From assembly GCA_015657635.1 (NCBI GenBank), contig JACDQM010000130.1, positions 1 through 38,336 on the forward strand: a DNA stretch of 38,336 bases, read 5' to 3'. The stretch comes from Roseateles sp. GTDB taxonomy: Bacteria; Pseudomonadota; Gammaproteobacteria; Burkholderiales; Burkholderiaceae_C. Below the pieces are notes generated by a model. That model did not search any database, was not told where the DNA came from, and was given only the letters and a program-made list of their open reading frames with translations. Positions 18,120 to 25,699 of the stretch are shown here, piece after piece; the first letter of the stretch is position 1, and every line of letters starts with the position of its first letter. The position numbers and the translations under genes are program-made.

Positions 18120-18377
18120 ATGCCATTTGCCTGGGACACCAGCACCATCCTGATCGCCATCGCGCTGGCGCTGGCCATCGTCGGCGCGCTGCGCTTCGAT
18201 CTGTTCGGCCTGATCTGGCGCGAGTGGCTCAAGCTCGGCAGCCGCAAGCCCGAGCTGCCGCCCGGCCCGCCGCCCTCGCATGGGCCCTATCACGGCAAGA
18301 GCGGGGCACACGGCCATGCCGACCCCGGCAAACCCAACAAGCCCACCGATATTCACCGCAGCGGCCGCCGGGACTGA
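18120..18377 (+). CDS. Small single-pass membrane protein, unknown function
   Basis: 85 residues: one transmembrane helix at about 8-27 (STILIAIALALAIVGAL), then a basic juxtamembrane stretch and a hydrophilic, Pro/Gly/His-rich tail (ELPPGPPPSHGPYHGK, GAHGHADPGK). ATG 18120 is chosen over 18081 because GGGGA lies nine bases before it. The His-rich tail could bind metal, but that is speculation. It precedes the cobalamin adenosyltransferase gene by 86 bp. No family recognised. Confidence 0.6.
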   Translation: MPFAWDTSTILIAIALALAIVGALRFDLFGLIWREWLKLGSRKPELPPGPPPSHGPYHGKSGAHGHADPGKPNKPTDIHRSGRRD

Positions 18378-18463
18378 GAAGGAAAGAAGGGCCTGGGCCC
18401 GAAGGGTCAGGCTCCTTGAGGCAAGATGCGGGTCCCCTTGCAACGACAGCCCTGCTCCTTCCC

Positions 18464-19045
18464 ATGGCCAACCGACTCTCACAAATCGCAACCCGCACCG
18501 GCGACGACGGCACCACCGGCCTGGGCGACGGCAGCCGCGTGCCCAAGGATCATCTGCGCATCCAGGCCATGGGCGATGTGGATGAGCTCAACTCGCAGAT
18601 CGGTGTGCTGCTGGCCGAGCCGCTGCCGGGCGATGTGCGTGAGTTGCTGGTCACGATCCAGCATGAGTTGTTCAACCTCGGCGGCGAGCTCTGCATGCCC
18701 GGCTACACATTGATCAAGGACGAGGCCGTGCTGCGCCTGGATGAAGCGCTGGCCCACTACAACGAGACCCTGCCGCGCCTGAAGGAGTTCATCCTGCCGG
18801 CCGGCACCCGTAGCGCCGCCCTGGCCCATGTCTGCCGCACCGTGGCGCGGCGGGCCGAGCGGGCTGTCGTGACCCTCGCCGCTCAGGACACGATCAATGC
18901 GGCTCCGCGCCAGTATCTGAACCGCCTGTCCGATCTGCTGTTCGTGCTGGCCCGCGTGCTCAACCGCGCCAACCTCGATGGACTGGGCGGCGACGATGTC
19001 TACTGGCACAGCGAGCGCCTGAAGCGCCAGGGCGAAGACGCCTAA
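18464..19045 (+). CDS. Cob(I)yrinic acid a,c-diamide adenosyltransferase, PduO type
   Basis: 193 residues. ATP:cob(I)alamin adenosyltransferase that makes the Co-C bond of adenosylcobalamin. The N-terminal ATP-binding loop TRTGDDGTTGLGDGSRVPKD is the PduO-type signature; MGDVDELNSQIG, the CRTVARRAERAV helix and the end YLNRLSDLLFVLARVLN complete the five-helix bundle. No cobalamin riboswitch is visible upstream (18378-18463). Start ATG 18464 (MANRLSQIATRTG). The stop overlaps the convergent WYL gene by four bases. Confidence 0.94.
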   Translation: MANRLSQIATRTGDDGTTGLGDGSRVPKDHLRIQAMGDVDELNSQIGVLLAEPLPGDVRELLVTIQHELFNLGGELCMPGYTLIKDEAVLRLDEALAHYNETLPRLKEFILPAGTRSAALAHVCRTVARRAERAVVTLAAQDTINAAPRQYLNRLSDLLFVLARVLNRANLDGLGGDDVYWHSERLKRQGEDA

Positions 19046-20019
19046 GCCAGTGCCGCGGCCGCTTCGCGCAAGCGCTTGGCATAAGCCGTGCGCAAAGCCG
19101 CGGGCGCCCTGACTTCCACCTGCCCGGCATGGCGCAGCAGGTCCATCAGCAGCTCGGTGGCATCCACATAGGGCACGCTGAGTTGCCAGCGGCCGTCCTC
19201 CAGCCACTGGCTGTGCTGGGCCGGATGCCACTCTTCGCGTGACACCCATTGCGCGGCCTCGGCGCTGAACACCAGCTCGGCCTGCTGGGCCTGGCCGCCG
19301 GCGAAGATGCCGTAGCCCTGATCCAGCTCGGCTTCCAGCGCCTTCAAAGCCACCGGCTTGGCTTTCTCGTCAAGCAAGACGGCCGCTTCCATCGCATCCA
19401 GCGCAAAGCGCCTCAGGCCCTCGCTCTGATGGCACCAGGCGTCCAAATACCAGGTGTTGCGGTAATGGACCAGGCGCTGCGGTGACACGATGCGCTCCGA
19501 CAGCGTCGCCCCACCCCGCCCGCGCTTGCGGTAGCGCAGCTTCAGCCGCTGGCGCTGCACCACCGCGCTACCCACCGTCTCGAAGAACTCGCTGGCCACG
19601 CGCCGGCGCGCGGTGCTGATCAGCTTGACGCGCCGCGTCAGCTCCTTGGCCTCGTCCTCGTCCTTGCCCAGCATGCCGCTGAGCTTGTCGAACATGGGCT
19701 GCAGATGGCGGCTCAGAATGCCGTTTTCGTCCAGGCTGGACAGCAGCTGGTGCATGGTCAGCAGCGCGTGCAGTTCGCGTTCGTTGAACCAGACGCCGGG
19801 CAGCTCATGCTGGGTGCCGCGCCACTGCTGGCCGAAGCGGTAGCCGTTGGCCGCGGCGTCGTACTCGATCGGCGCGTCCATGCGCTCGCGCAGGTATTGC
19901 AGATCGCGCTTGAGCGTGGCCGGCGACACCTCCAGCGCCTCCAGCAACGCGGCAAAGCTGACGCATTCGCGCGAGCGGATCAGCAACTCGATCTTGTAGA
20001 AGCGCTCGGTCCGGTCCAT
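19042..20019 (-). CDS. WYL-domain transcriptional regulator (HTH-WYL-WCX)
   Basis: 325 residues from ATG 20019. N-terminal winged helix-turn-helix of the HTH_11 kind (FAALLEALEVSPATLKRDLQYLRERM) at about 20-48; WYL ligand-sensing domain around RLVHYRNTWYLDAWCHQ at about 190-206; C-terminal WCX-like region (WQLSVPYVDATELLMDLLRHAGQVEV). WYL domains bind ligands, often nucleotides, and many such regulators control DNA repair or phage-defence genes. It is divergent from the HNH-like gene at 20142 with 122 bp between, so autoregulation and control of that gene are likely. Reading frame intact. Confidence 0.9.
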   Translation of the reverse strand: MDRTERFYKIELLIRSRECVSFAALLEALEVSPATLKRDLQYLRERMDAPIEYDAAANGYRFGQQWRGTQHELPGVWFNERELHALLTMHQLLSSLDENGILSRHLQPMFDKLSGMLGKDEDEAKELTRRVKLISTARRRVASEFFETVGSAVVQRQRLKLRYRKRGRGGATLSERIVSPQRLVHYRNTWYLDAWCHQSEGLRRFALDAMEAAVLLDEKAKPVALKALEAELDQGYGIFAGGQAQQAELVFSAEAAQWVSREEWHPAQHSQWLEDGRWQLSVPYVDATELLMDLLRHAGQVEVRAPAALRTAYAKRLREAAAALA

Positions 20020-20057
20020 GGTGTCCAGTTCTCGGTGATTTCCCTGACTTTCAAGGT

Positions 20058-20125
20058 GGCTCACGCCATGAGCCAGCTGTCGCCCAGACTGTGCCACATG
20101 GTTGCTGAAACATCGACAGGCAACC
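20058..20125. promoter_or_regulatory. Possible WYL operator, inverted repeats between divergent genes
   Basis: Two inverted repeats: GGCTCA-N5-TGAGCC at 20058-20074 and GGTTGC-N14-GCAACC at 20100-20125. Both lie in the 122-bp intergenic region, where a divergent regulator would bind. Position and symmetry are the only evidence. Confidence 0.4.
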
Positions 20126-20141
20126 GCAACCGGAGCACACC

Positions 20142-21209
20142 ATGGCACATCCCGCAGCAGCAGCTCAAGCACATCAGTCCCTGGCCTCGACAACCCAGCT
20201 GGAACTCGGCATTGCCGCCGTGCCCGCAACGGCCAGTCCCCACCAGACGCTGGGCTTCGAGCTCGGCTGGGATCATGCCCATCACGGCATCACGCCACCG
20301 ACTGCGCATCTGTTCGCCGCATCGCCGCTGCGCCAGGGCTGGCTGGCTGGTCGTGCCACCTTCGGCCGCCGCACGCTCAAGGCCAGCCGCCATACCCGCC
20401 TGTGGCTGCAACTGCGCAGCCATGCCTGGGCGCGTGGCCGCAGCTTCGAAACCCTGGAGCTGACGCCCAACTATCTGCAGCAGATCGGCGTCGAGCACTG
20501 CCCCATCACCCGCTGCGCGCTCGACGAGGCCACGCTCTCGATCGACCGCGTGCGCGATGATGCCGGCTATGCCGCCGGCAATCTGGCCACCATGAGCCGC
20601 GGTGCCAACGCGGCCAAAGCCAGGCATGACTGGGCCAGCGCCAATGAACTGGCAGCCAGCCTGGCGCAAGGTCCTTTCAAACAGGTGGCGGGGCTGGATG
20701 CAGCCGAGTGGCAGCGTGTGGCTGTTCTCTGCAGCTTTGTCACTGAGTTGCCCCATGCGCAAGCGGCGCTGCTGCCCATGCATGTGCTGCCGCCGAACCG
20801 GCTGCGCCTGTTCAACCCGATCCAGGCGCTGCAGGCCCTGGTGACCCGCCAGCTGGCCAAGCCCGGCTGGAGCCAACGCCTGGCGCGCATCGAAGCGCTG
20901 CTGCCGGACGAGGCCATCAAGGGCGACTTCAACCGCTTCGTGATGGCCCTGGTGCCGCGCGTGCTGAGTGCCGGCAGCCTGGTGCTGGCGCACGAAATCC
21001 GCTGGGCGCTGGAAGATGCCTGGAGCGATGCGCTGGTGCAAAAGCGCTGGGCCCGCTTTGCACTGCAACTGACGGCAGCTCAGGCCGAGGCGCTGGTACA
21101 ACGCGCTGCCGCCAAGCGATTGAGCACGGTGCATGTGCAGCAGCACGCGTTGCCGCGCGCCACTGAAGGCTGGGCGCTGGAGCGGCGTGGCTTCCGCGCA
21201 GCCGCCTGA
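20142..21209 (+). CDS. Uncharacterised protein with an HNH-endonuclease-like core
   Basis: 355 residues, ATG 20142 with CGGAG upstream. Residues about 115-160 read EHCPITRCAL, then TLSIDRVRDDAGYAAGNLATMS and ANAAKA (split for quoting). This is the layout of HNH-like proteins of the SIDRI...GY..GN....N..K kind: cysteines 120 and 125, Ser-Ile-Asp-Arg 133-136, Gly-Tyr 142-143, Gly-Asn 146-147, Asn156, Lys159. The canonical leading His is replaced by Asp135, as happens in some of these proteins, so nuclease activity is uncertain. The rest is helical and unfamiliar. No signal peptide. Divergent from the WYL regulator. Function unknown; a nucleic-acid-related role is an inference. Confidence 0.65.
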   Translation: MAHPAAAAQAHQSLASTTQLELGIAAVPATASPHQTLGFELGWDHAHHGITPPTAHLFAASPLRQGWLAGRATFGRRTLKASRHTRLWLQLRSHAWARGRSFETLELTPNYLQQIGVEHCPITRCALDEATLSIDRVRDDAGYAAGNLATMSRGANAAKARHDWASANELAASLAQGPFKQVAGLDAAEWQRVAVLCSFVTELPHAQAALLPMHVLPPNRLRLFNPIQALQALVTRQLAKPGWSQRLARIEALLPDEAIKGDFNRFVMALVPRVLSAGSLVLAHEIRWALEDAWSDALVQKRWARFALQLTAAQAEALVQRAAAKRLSTVHVQQHALPRATEGWALERRGFRAAA

Positions 21210-21221
21210 GGGCTGGAGCGA

Positions 21222-21458
21222 TCAGCCCGGCAGGCCCTGGTACTGCTTCTCGACGGTACCCGCCTGATCTTGGAGCGCCACGCAGTAGCCCTGGGACGTG
21301 AACCAGTACGCCCACTGCTCGGCCATCTTCTTGCTGGGCAGCCAGGGGCCCGTCTTGTCGACATGGATGCGACAGCCGCGCCGCTCGTGGAACACCACGC
21401 GCCACATGCCGGCCGACATCGAATGCTTGAAGTTGCTCATCGCGGCGGGATTCTGCAT
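21222..21458 (-). CDS. Small hypothetical protein
   Basis: 78 residues (or 72 from the second Met, MSNFKHSMSAG). A compact alpha/beta composition with a strand-rich middle (MWRVVFHERRGCRIHVDKTG), then WLPSKKMAEQWAYWFTSQGY. It converges with the HNH-like gene, 12 bp apart. No ribosome site decides the start; GAAGG lies immediately before the first ATG, too close to be useful. I do not recognise a family. Kept because base use is coding-like and the composition is protein-like. Confidence 0.5.
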   Translation of the reverse strand: MQNPAAMSNFKHSMSAGMWRVVFHERRGCRIHVDKTGPWLPSKKMAEQWAYWFTSQGYCVALQDQAGTVEKQYQGLPG

Positions 21459-21599
21459 CCTTCAGACGCTGACCGAATCCGTTTGCAGCGTGGGGAGCGC
21501 CAACAAGTTCTCAAAGCGTCAGGACAACTCGCTCAGGGCTGAGACTTGCTTGCTGGATGGGAGGCAAGACCTGACCCTGGCGGGCGCGGCGTCGGTCCT

Positions 21600-21768
21600 G
21601 CTGAGCCTTTCGGCTAGTCCCTGTGCGCGGGCTCAGCCATTCGGCTGGTATCGCCGAATGGCCTTCGCCAGCCACAGGACCCTTCCGGGTCCCGTGCGCG
21701 GGCTCAGCCCGGCTGCTTGCAGGCTGCCGGGCCTGCGTCAGGCGTCGGGCAAGCCACTAGGCTTGCCC
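21600..21768. repeat. Dense hairpin cluster with direct repeats
   Basis: In the 321-bp gene-free gap 21459-21779 at least six stems stand in tandem: GCTGAGCC/GGCTCAGC (21600-21637), GCCATTCGGC/GCCGAATGGC (21636-21662), GGACCC/GGGTCC (21677-21692), GCCCGGC/GCCGGGC (21707-21732), GCCTG/CAGGC (21731-21743), and GGGCAAGCC/GGCTTGCCC (21747-21768). GTGCGCGGGCTCAGCC occurs twice, at 21623-21638 and 21694-21709. The last hairpin may serve as terminator for the minus-strand GNAT gene. The 15-mer at 21563-21577 matches 5776-5790 in reverse. Confidence 0.7.
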
Positions 21769-21779
21769 TCGGTACTGAC

Positions 21780-22298
21780 TTAGACCAATGACCGTTGGAG
21801 GCGGAGTTCTTCGAGGCGCAGGCCGCCGACTTCGGTGGTCTTGGCACTGCCGAGCTCGCGCTTGAAGCCGGCCATCTCGAAGAAGCGCAGCGCACGTTCG
21901 TTGCGCAGCCAGGTCCACAGCGTGACCTTGGTGCAGCCCTCTTCCTGCAGCCCATCACGGGCGGCGTCCCACAGCGCCAGGCCGACGCCCTTGTCCCAAT
22001 GCACCGGCTTGGCATACATGGCCCAGATCTCGCCCGTGCTGGACGGCGTGCCCTTGTCGCGCGAGCGGTCGAAGCCGACAAAGCCCATCAGCTCGTTATC
22101 GATATGCGCCACCATCACCTGCGGCTCGCACAGATCGATGGCTTCGCGCCAGAAGGCCTGGCGCTTCTGCACCGACAGTGCGTCCAGATGGCTGTCTGGC
22201 AGCAAACCTTTGTATGCACCCTGCCAAGCTGCAACGTGGATTTCTGCGATGGCTTTGGCATCACGCAGCGTGGCCGGACGAACCTGAATACTCGACAT
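21780..22298 (-). CDS. GNAT family N-acetyltransferase
   Basis: 172 residues from ATG 22298 (MSSIQVRPATLRDAKAI), a standard GNAT start; the longer open frame upstream has no homology-like content. Motif: EIWAMYAKPVHWDKGVGLAL (strand 4 and acetyl-CoA loop), WTWLRNERALRFFEMAGFKR near the end. Resembles the broad group that includes phosphinothricin-type acetyltransferases; substrate unknown. The upstream leader is markedly pyrimidine-rich on the coding strand with no clear ribosome site. Confidence 0.85.
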   Translation of the reverse strand: MSSIQVRPATLRDAKAIAEIHVAAWQGAYKGLLPDSHLDALSVQKRQAFWREAIDLCEPQVMVAHIDNELMGFVGFDRSRDKGTPSSTGEIWAMYAKPVHWDKGVGLALWDAARDGLQEEGCTKVTLWTWLRNERALRFFEMAGFKRELGSAKTTEVGGLRLEELRLQRSLV

Positions 22299-22412
22299 AC
22301 TGGGAAAGAAAGGGAGAGAGAAAAAAGACTCTGGCAACAGCGCACGAAAGGGCGGAATTGTCCCTGCCAATCGAGCCCGTCGGGCCGCTTGACAGTTCGA
22401 TTTTTTAGAGCC

Positions 22413-23072
22413 TCAGTCTGGAGCGGTGCTCAGCGCCGGCTGTCTCTTTCCAACCCAATCACTCACGCTGCGCGCCAATGCCGACTTGGCGCTGCGCTGC
22501 AGCCGGGCCAGCAGCGCATGCTCGACCGCCAGCGGCCCCAGTTCGCCGGCATAGCGGCGGGCCAGGTCCTGCTGCATGCGCAGCAGCAGGTGCGCGGTGG
22601 TCTGGGCGTCAGCCAGCGCACGGTGGGCCCGGCCGGTATCGGGCAAGGCAAAGAAGCGTGCCAAGGTGCCAAGCTTGCAGTTGGGCGCATCCGGATAGAG
22701 CCGGCGCGCCAGCAGCACCGTGCAGGCGAACTCATGCGCCGGGTCGGGCTCGGTGCCGGCCTGCGCCAGTTCGTAATGCCAGAAGCCTCGGTCAAAGGCC
22801 GCGTTGTGTGCCACCAGCGGGCAGCCCCGGGTGAACTCGGCCACCTCGCGCATCACCTGCGTCGAGTCGGGCGCATCGGCCAGCATCGCATTGCTGATGC
22901 CGGTCAGCTGCTCGATGAAGGGCGGCACCCAGGCACCGCTGTTCATCAGGCTCTGGTACTGGTCAACGATACGGCCGTCCTGCACCAGCACGGCGGCGAT
23001 CTCGGTGGCGCGCCCACCGCTGTTCGGACTGATGCCCGTGGTCTCGAAGTCGATGACGGCGATCGTCTGCAT
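22413..23072 (-). CDS. DnaQ-like 3'-5' exonuclease (DEDDh)
   Basis: 219 residues from ATG 23072. DEDDh exonuclease: ExoI VIDFETTG (Asp, Glu), ExoII LVAHNAAFDRGFW, ExoIII HRALADAQTTAHLL. Similar to the DNA polymerase III epsilon proofreading fold, but it is a stand-alone protein without the polymerase-binding tail, so a repair or RNA/DNA trimming role is more likely than replicative proofreading. It lies 10 bp after the MazG-like gene on the same strand; the pair is probably co-transcribed and both act on nucleic acids or nucleotides. Confidence 0.9.
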   Translation of the reverse strand: MQTIAVIDFETTGISPNSGGRATEIAAVLVQDGRIVDQYQSLMNSGAWVPPFIEQLTGISNAMLADAPDSTQVMREVAEFTRGCPLVAHNAAFDRGFWHYELAQAGTEPDPAHEFACTVLLARRLYPDAPNCKLGTLARFFALPDTGRAHRALADAQTTAHLLLRMQQDLARRYAGELGPLAVEHALLARLQRSAKSALARSVSDWVGKRQPALSTAPD

Positions 23073-23082
23073 GGCTGGGTGT

Positions 23083-23397
23083 TCAGGGGGCTGGGTATTT
23101 GCGTGCATTCATCGCCAGCTTGCGCTCGAGCGCCTGCTCGATGTCGACGCCGCTGTGGTCCGCGATCTGCAGCAGGTAAAGCATCACGTCGGCAATTTCT
23201 TCGCCCAGATGCTGGTGGCGCGCCGGGTCTTGCGCGATGGCCTGGGACTCCTCGGGCGTCAGCCACTGGAAGATCTCCACCAGCTCGGCGGCCTCCACCA
23301 CCATGGCCATCGCCAGGTTCTTGGGTGTCTGATAAGGCTCCCAGTTGCGCAGGGCGGCAAAGTCGCGCAAACGGCGCTGCAGGTCGGCAATGTCCAT
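23083..23397 (-). CDS. MazG-like nucleotide pyrophosphohydrolase
   Basis: 104 residues from ATG 23397, the size of single-domain MazG/RS21-C6 (dCTPase) proteins. Metal-binding carboxylates appear in the family pattern: EAAELVEIF (ExxE) and GEEIADVMLYLLQIAD (ExxD). Predicted to hydrolyse non-canonical or surplus dNTPs to monophosphate and pyrophosphate, a house-cleaning function. It is the first gene of a mazG-exonuclease pair and divergent from the SGNH lipoprotein gene, with 149 bp between. Confidence 0.88.
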   Translation of the reverse strand: MDIADLQRRLRDFAALRNWEPYQTPKNLAMAMVVEAAELVEIFQWLTPEESQAIAQDPARHQHLGEEIADVMLYLLQIADHSGVDIEQALERKLAMNARKYPAP

Positions 23398-23546
23398 GAG
23401 TGCAGTGTGGCATGGCTGCCCGTCTCGCCCGAGCGACGCCCAGGGGTTTGCACTCCTTGGCTGCCAGGGGCCAAACAGTAGAGTAGCCATCGCTATGCAA
23501 GAAACAGCCCGCGCCCTTGATGCGGGACCAAGACATGGAGACAGCA

Positions 23547-24677
23547 ATGAAGACGATGCAAAAACGGCTGCTGGCGCTCGCTGCCGGCCTGGTGCTGACC
23601 GCCTGCGGTGGCGGTGGCTCGGATGTGGCGCCCAAGGATCCCGGCATCACCTCGCTCAAGGTGTTTGGCGACAGCCTGGCCGACGTGGGAACCTTCGGCA
23701 TCAAGTTCACGGTGCAGGGCAGCGAATCGCTGATCTACCCGGAGCGCATCGCCCAGGCCTATGGCCTGAGCCAATGCAACTTCTATGTCTTCACCGGCAC
23801 GACCTTCGCCGCCAATCCCAAGGCAGGCTGCACCAACTTCGCCATTGGCGGCGCGGTGATCAATCACGCCAACCCGATGGACCCACGCGGCGTGCCGCTG
23901 CAGCTGGCCACGGCCGGTGGTTTCAAGAGCAGTGATCTGCTGCTGATCGTCGGTGGCGGCAATGATGCGGCCGACTTGGTGGGCGCCTATCTGCGCGCAC
24001 CGCGCGACGGCGCTGCGGCCTACGCCGGGCTGCTTGGCACCTTGCTGAGCCCCACCCAGATCGGCACCGCGCTGTCCGGCGGCGCTGCCGGCCTGGCCAC
24101 CGTGGGCGGCGCCTATATGCAAGCTCTCGCAGCCAAGTTCCACGCCTCGATCAAGACCAGCGCGCTCGACAAGGGTGCCACCCGCGTGGCCTTGCTGAAC
24201 ATGCCGGGCATCACCAACACACCGCGCTTCCAGACCGTGCTCGACAGCATCTCGGCAGCCAGCGGCGGCGGTGCCGCCGGTGCTGCGGCGCGCGCGCAGG
24301 CCGAAGCCTTGTTCAAGAGCTGGGTCGAGGCCTACAACGCCGAGCTGGTCAAACGCTTTGCCGACGAGCCGCGCGTGGCCATCGTCGACTTTTACAGCAG
24401 CTTCAATGAGCAGCTTAGCAACCCGAAGCAGTTCGGTCTCGGCAATGTGAAGACCCCCGCCTGCCCGATCACTGGCGTGGGCAGCGATGGCCTGCCCAGC
24501 TACACCTTCGCCACCTGCACCGCCACCGCCCTGTCCGCCGCGCCTCCGGCTGGCCAGAGCGGCGCCGACTGGTGGAAGAACTATGCCTTCTCCGACGGTT
24601 TCCACCCGACGCCCTACGGCCATCAGCTGCTGAGCCAGCTGATTTCCAAGACGCTGGCCAACAAGGGCTGGCTGTAA
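23547..24677 (+). CDS. SGNH/GDSL-family hydrolase lipoprotein
   Basis: 376 residues from ATG 23547 with GGAGA upstream. Lipobox LVLTAC-GGGG near residue 20, so likely an exported lipoprotein. GDSL block I is KVFGDSLADVG (catalytic Ser about residue 43), block III LLIVGGGNDAADL, block V SDGFHPTPYGHQLL with the Asp-His pair. Predicted esterase/phospholipase-like activity on surface or extracellular lipids; the approximately 330-residue catalytic domain matches the phospholipase/lecithinase-like GDSL group but lacks an autotransporter barrel. An OmpW-like barrel gene follows after 25 bp, probably the same operon. Confidence 0.88.
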   Translation: MKTMQKRLLALAAGLVLTACGGGGSDVAPKDPGITSLKVFGDSLADVGTFGIKFTVQGSESLIYPERIAQAYGLSQCNFYVFTGTTFAANPKAGCTNFAIGGAVINHANPMDPRGVPLQLATAGGFKSSDLLLIVGGGNDAADLVGAYLRAPRDGAAAYAGLLGTLLSPTQIGTALSGGAAGLATVGGAYMQALAAKFHASIKTSALDKGATRVALLNMPGITNTPRFQTVLDSISAASGGGAAGAAARAQAEALFKSWVEAYNAELVKRFADEPRVAIVDFYSSFNEQLSNPKQFGLGNVKTPACPITGVGSDGLPSYTFATCTATALSAAPPAGQSGADWWKNYAFSDGFHPTPYGHQLLSQLISKTLANKGWL

Positions 24678-24702
24678 GCCCGGCCTCATGACGGAGAACC
24701 CC

Positions 24703-25395
24703 ATGAAGACGAACAAGCACTTCAACAAGATGTTTGGTCTGCTGCTGCTGGGCGGCCTGATGGCGGCTGGCAGTGCACAGGCACAGCTCAAGCTCGATGG
24801 TCGCGTCAGCGCCCGCATCGGCCTGACCACCATCATGCCCGCCGTCAAGAGCGGCGATCTCAGCACGCCCAGCCTGGTCGGCACCAAGATCGATGTCGGT
24901 GATGCCACCCAGGTGACCGGCGGCATCAGCTATGCGCTGAGCGACAACATCATCATCGACCTGCCGCTGGGCCTGCCCTTCGAACACAAGATCGTCGGCG
25001 CTGGTGCGATTGACGGTGTGGGACGCCTGGGCACGGTGCAGGCCTTGCCGATGACCTTGCTGGCCCAGTACCGCTTTGGCGACAGCAGCGCCAAGCTGCG
25101 GCCCTATGTCGGTGCCGGTGCCACCTACGCACGCTTCTTCCGTGCGCGCAGCACCGCGGCGCTGTCGGGGCTGACCGGTGGGCTGCCCAGCAAACCCACC
25201 ACCTTGTCGATGAAGAGCACCTCCGGCCCCACCGTGCAGCTGGGCGCGCTCTACAAATGGGACAAGCGCTGGGGCGTGGATGTGGCCGCCACCTATGTGC
25301 GCCTGAAGACCACCGGCACGCTGTCAACCGGCCAGACCATCGAGACCCGCCTGGACCCGACCGCCATCAGCGTGGCGCTGGACTACAGCTTCTGA
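24703..25395 (+). CDS. OmpW family outer membrane protein
   Basis: 230 residues from ATG 24703 with GGAG seven bases upstream. Signal peptide LLLLGGLMAAGSAQAQ; then an eight-stranded OmpW-like barrel with hallmarks ISYALSDNIIIDLPLGLPFEHKI, LRPYVGAGATYARFF and the end TAISVALDYSF (C-terminal Phe). OmpW barrels let small hydrophobic molecules cross the outer membrane. Lies 25 bp after the SGNH lipoprotein; together they could cleave lipids and take up products, which is an inference. Confidence 0.88.
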   Translation: MKTNKHFNKMFGLLLLGGLMAAGSAQAQLKLDGRVSARIGLTTIMPAVKSGDLSTPSLVGTKIDVGDATQVTGGISYALSDNIIIDLPLGLPFEHKIVGAGAIDGVGRLGTVQALPMTLLAQYRFGDSSAKLRPYVGAGATYARFFRARSTAALSGLTGGLPSKPTTLSMKSTSGPTVQLGALYKWDKRWGVDVAATYVRLKTTGTLSTGQTIETRLDPTAISVALDYSF

Positions 25396-25415
25396 ACGAG
25401 GCCTCGCATCGGCGT

Positions 25416-25445
25416 GCGGACGGCGGACTCAAACCTGCCGTCCGC
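25416..25445 (+). terminator. Hairpin after the ompW-like gene
   Basis: Perfect 9-bp stem GCGGACGGC / GCCGTCCGC with a 12-base loop, 20 bp after the stop. No T tract. Confidence 0.5.
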
Positions 25446-25486
25446 GCCCAAGCTTCTTCAAGACATCTTGTGTCTTATAGAACTTT

Positions 25487-25669
25487 GTAGTCGTAGTAGA
25501 GGCTGGCTTGGGCTGTGGACAGGCAGCTGAAGGCCAAGCCTGACAAGCACTTGGCGACAGCACAAGCCTGTGTGCGGCGCCCCTGTTGCCGCAGCTCGAA
25601 TAGAGAACAACTCTTGTGCCGGCCCTTGCGCTGTGGACAAGTCCTTACTTGTTCAAGAACTGTCCACAG
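25487..25669. repeat. DnaA-box/TAG-repeat intergenic element, copy A
   Basis: Contains GTAGTCGTAGTAG (25487-25499), then DnaA-box-like TGTGGACAG (25514-25522) and TGTGGACAA (25632-25640), and an inverted box CTGTCCACA (25660-25668). The last two form an inverted pair. The order and many short blocks, such as GCACTTGGC-ACAGC-CAAGC-TGTG, are shared with 27621-27812. Consensus DnaA box is TTATNCACA; these differ by one or two bases. It fills the 304-bp gap between ompW and queE; no gene seen. Confidence 0.65.
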
Positions 25670-25699
25670 CCTTGCCCACAGGCCGGCTGCATTGCCGAT

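Noticed and set aside
18378..18463. Cobalamin riboswitch before the adenosyltransferase gene
   Set aside because: Only 86 bp, too short, and no B12-box sequence found.
21459..21540. Third copy of the DnaA-box element near 21490 (GGGAGCGCCAACA, ACAAGTTCT)
   Set aside because: Only two short matches to copy B and no DnaA boxes; could be chance.
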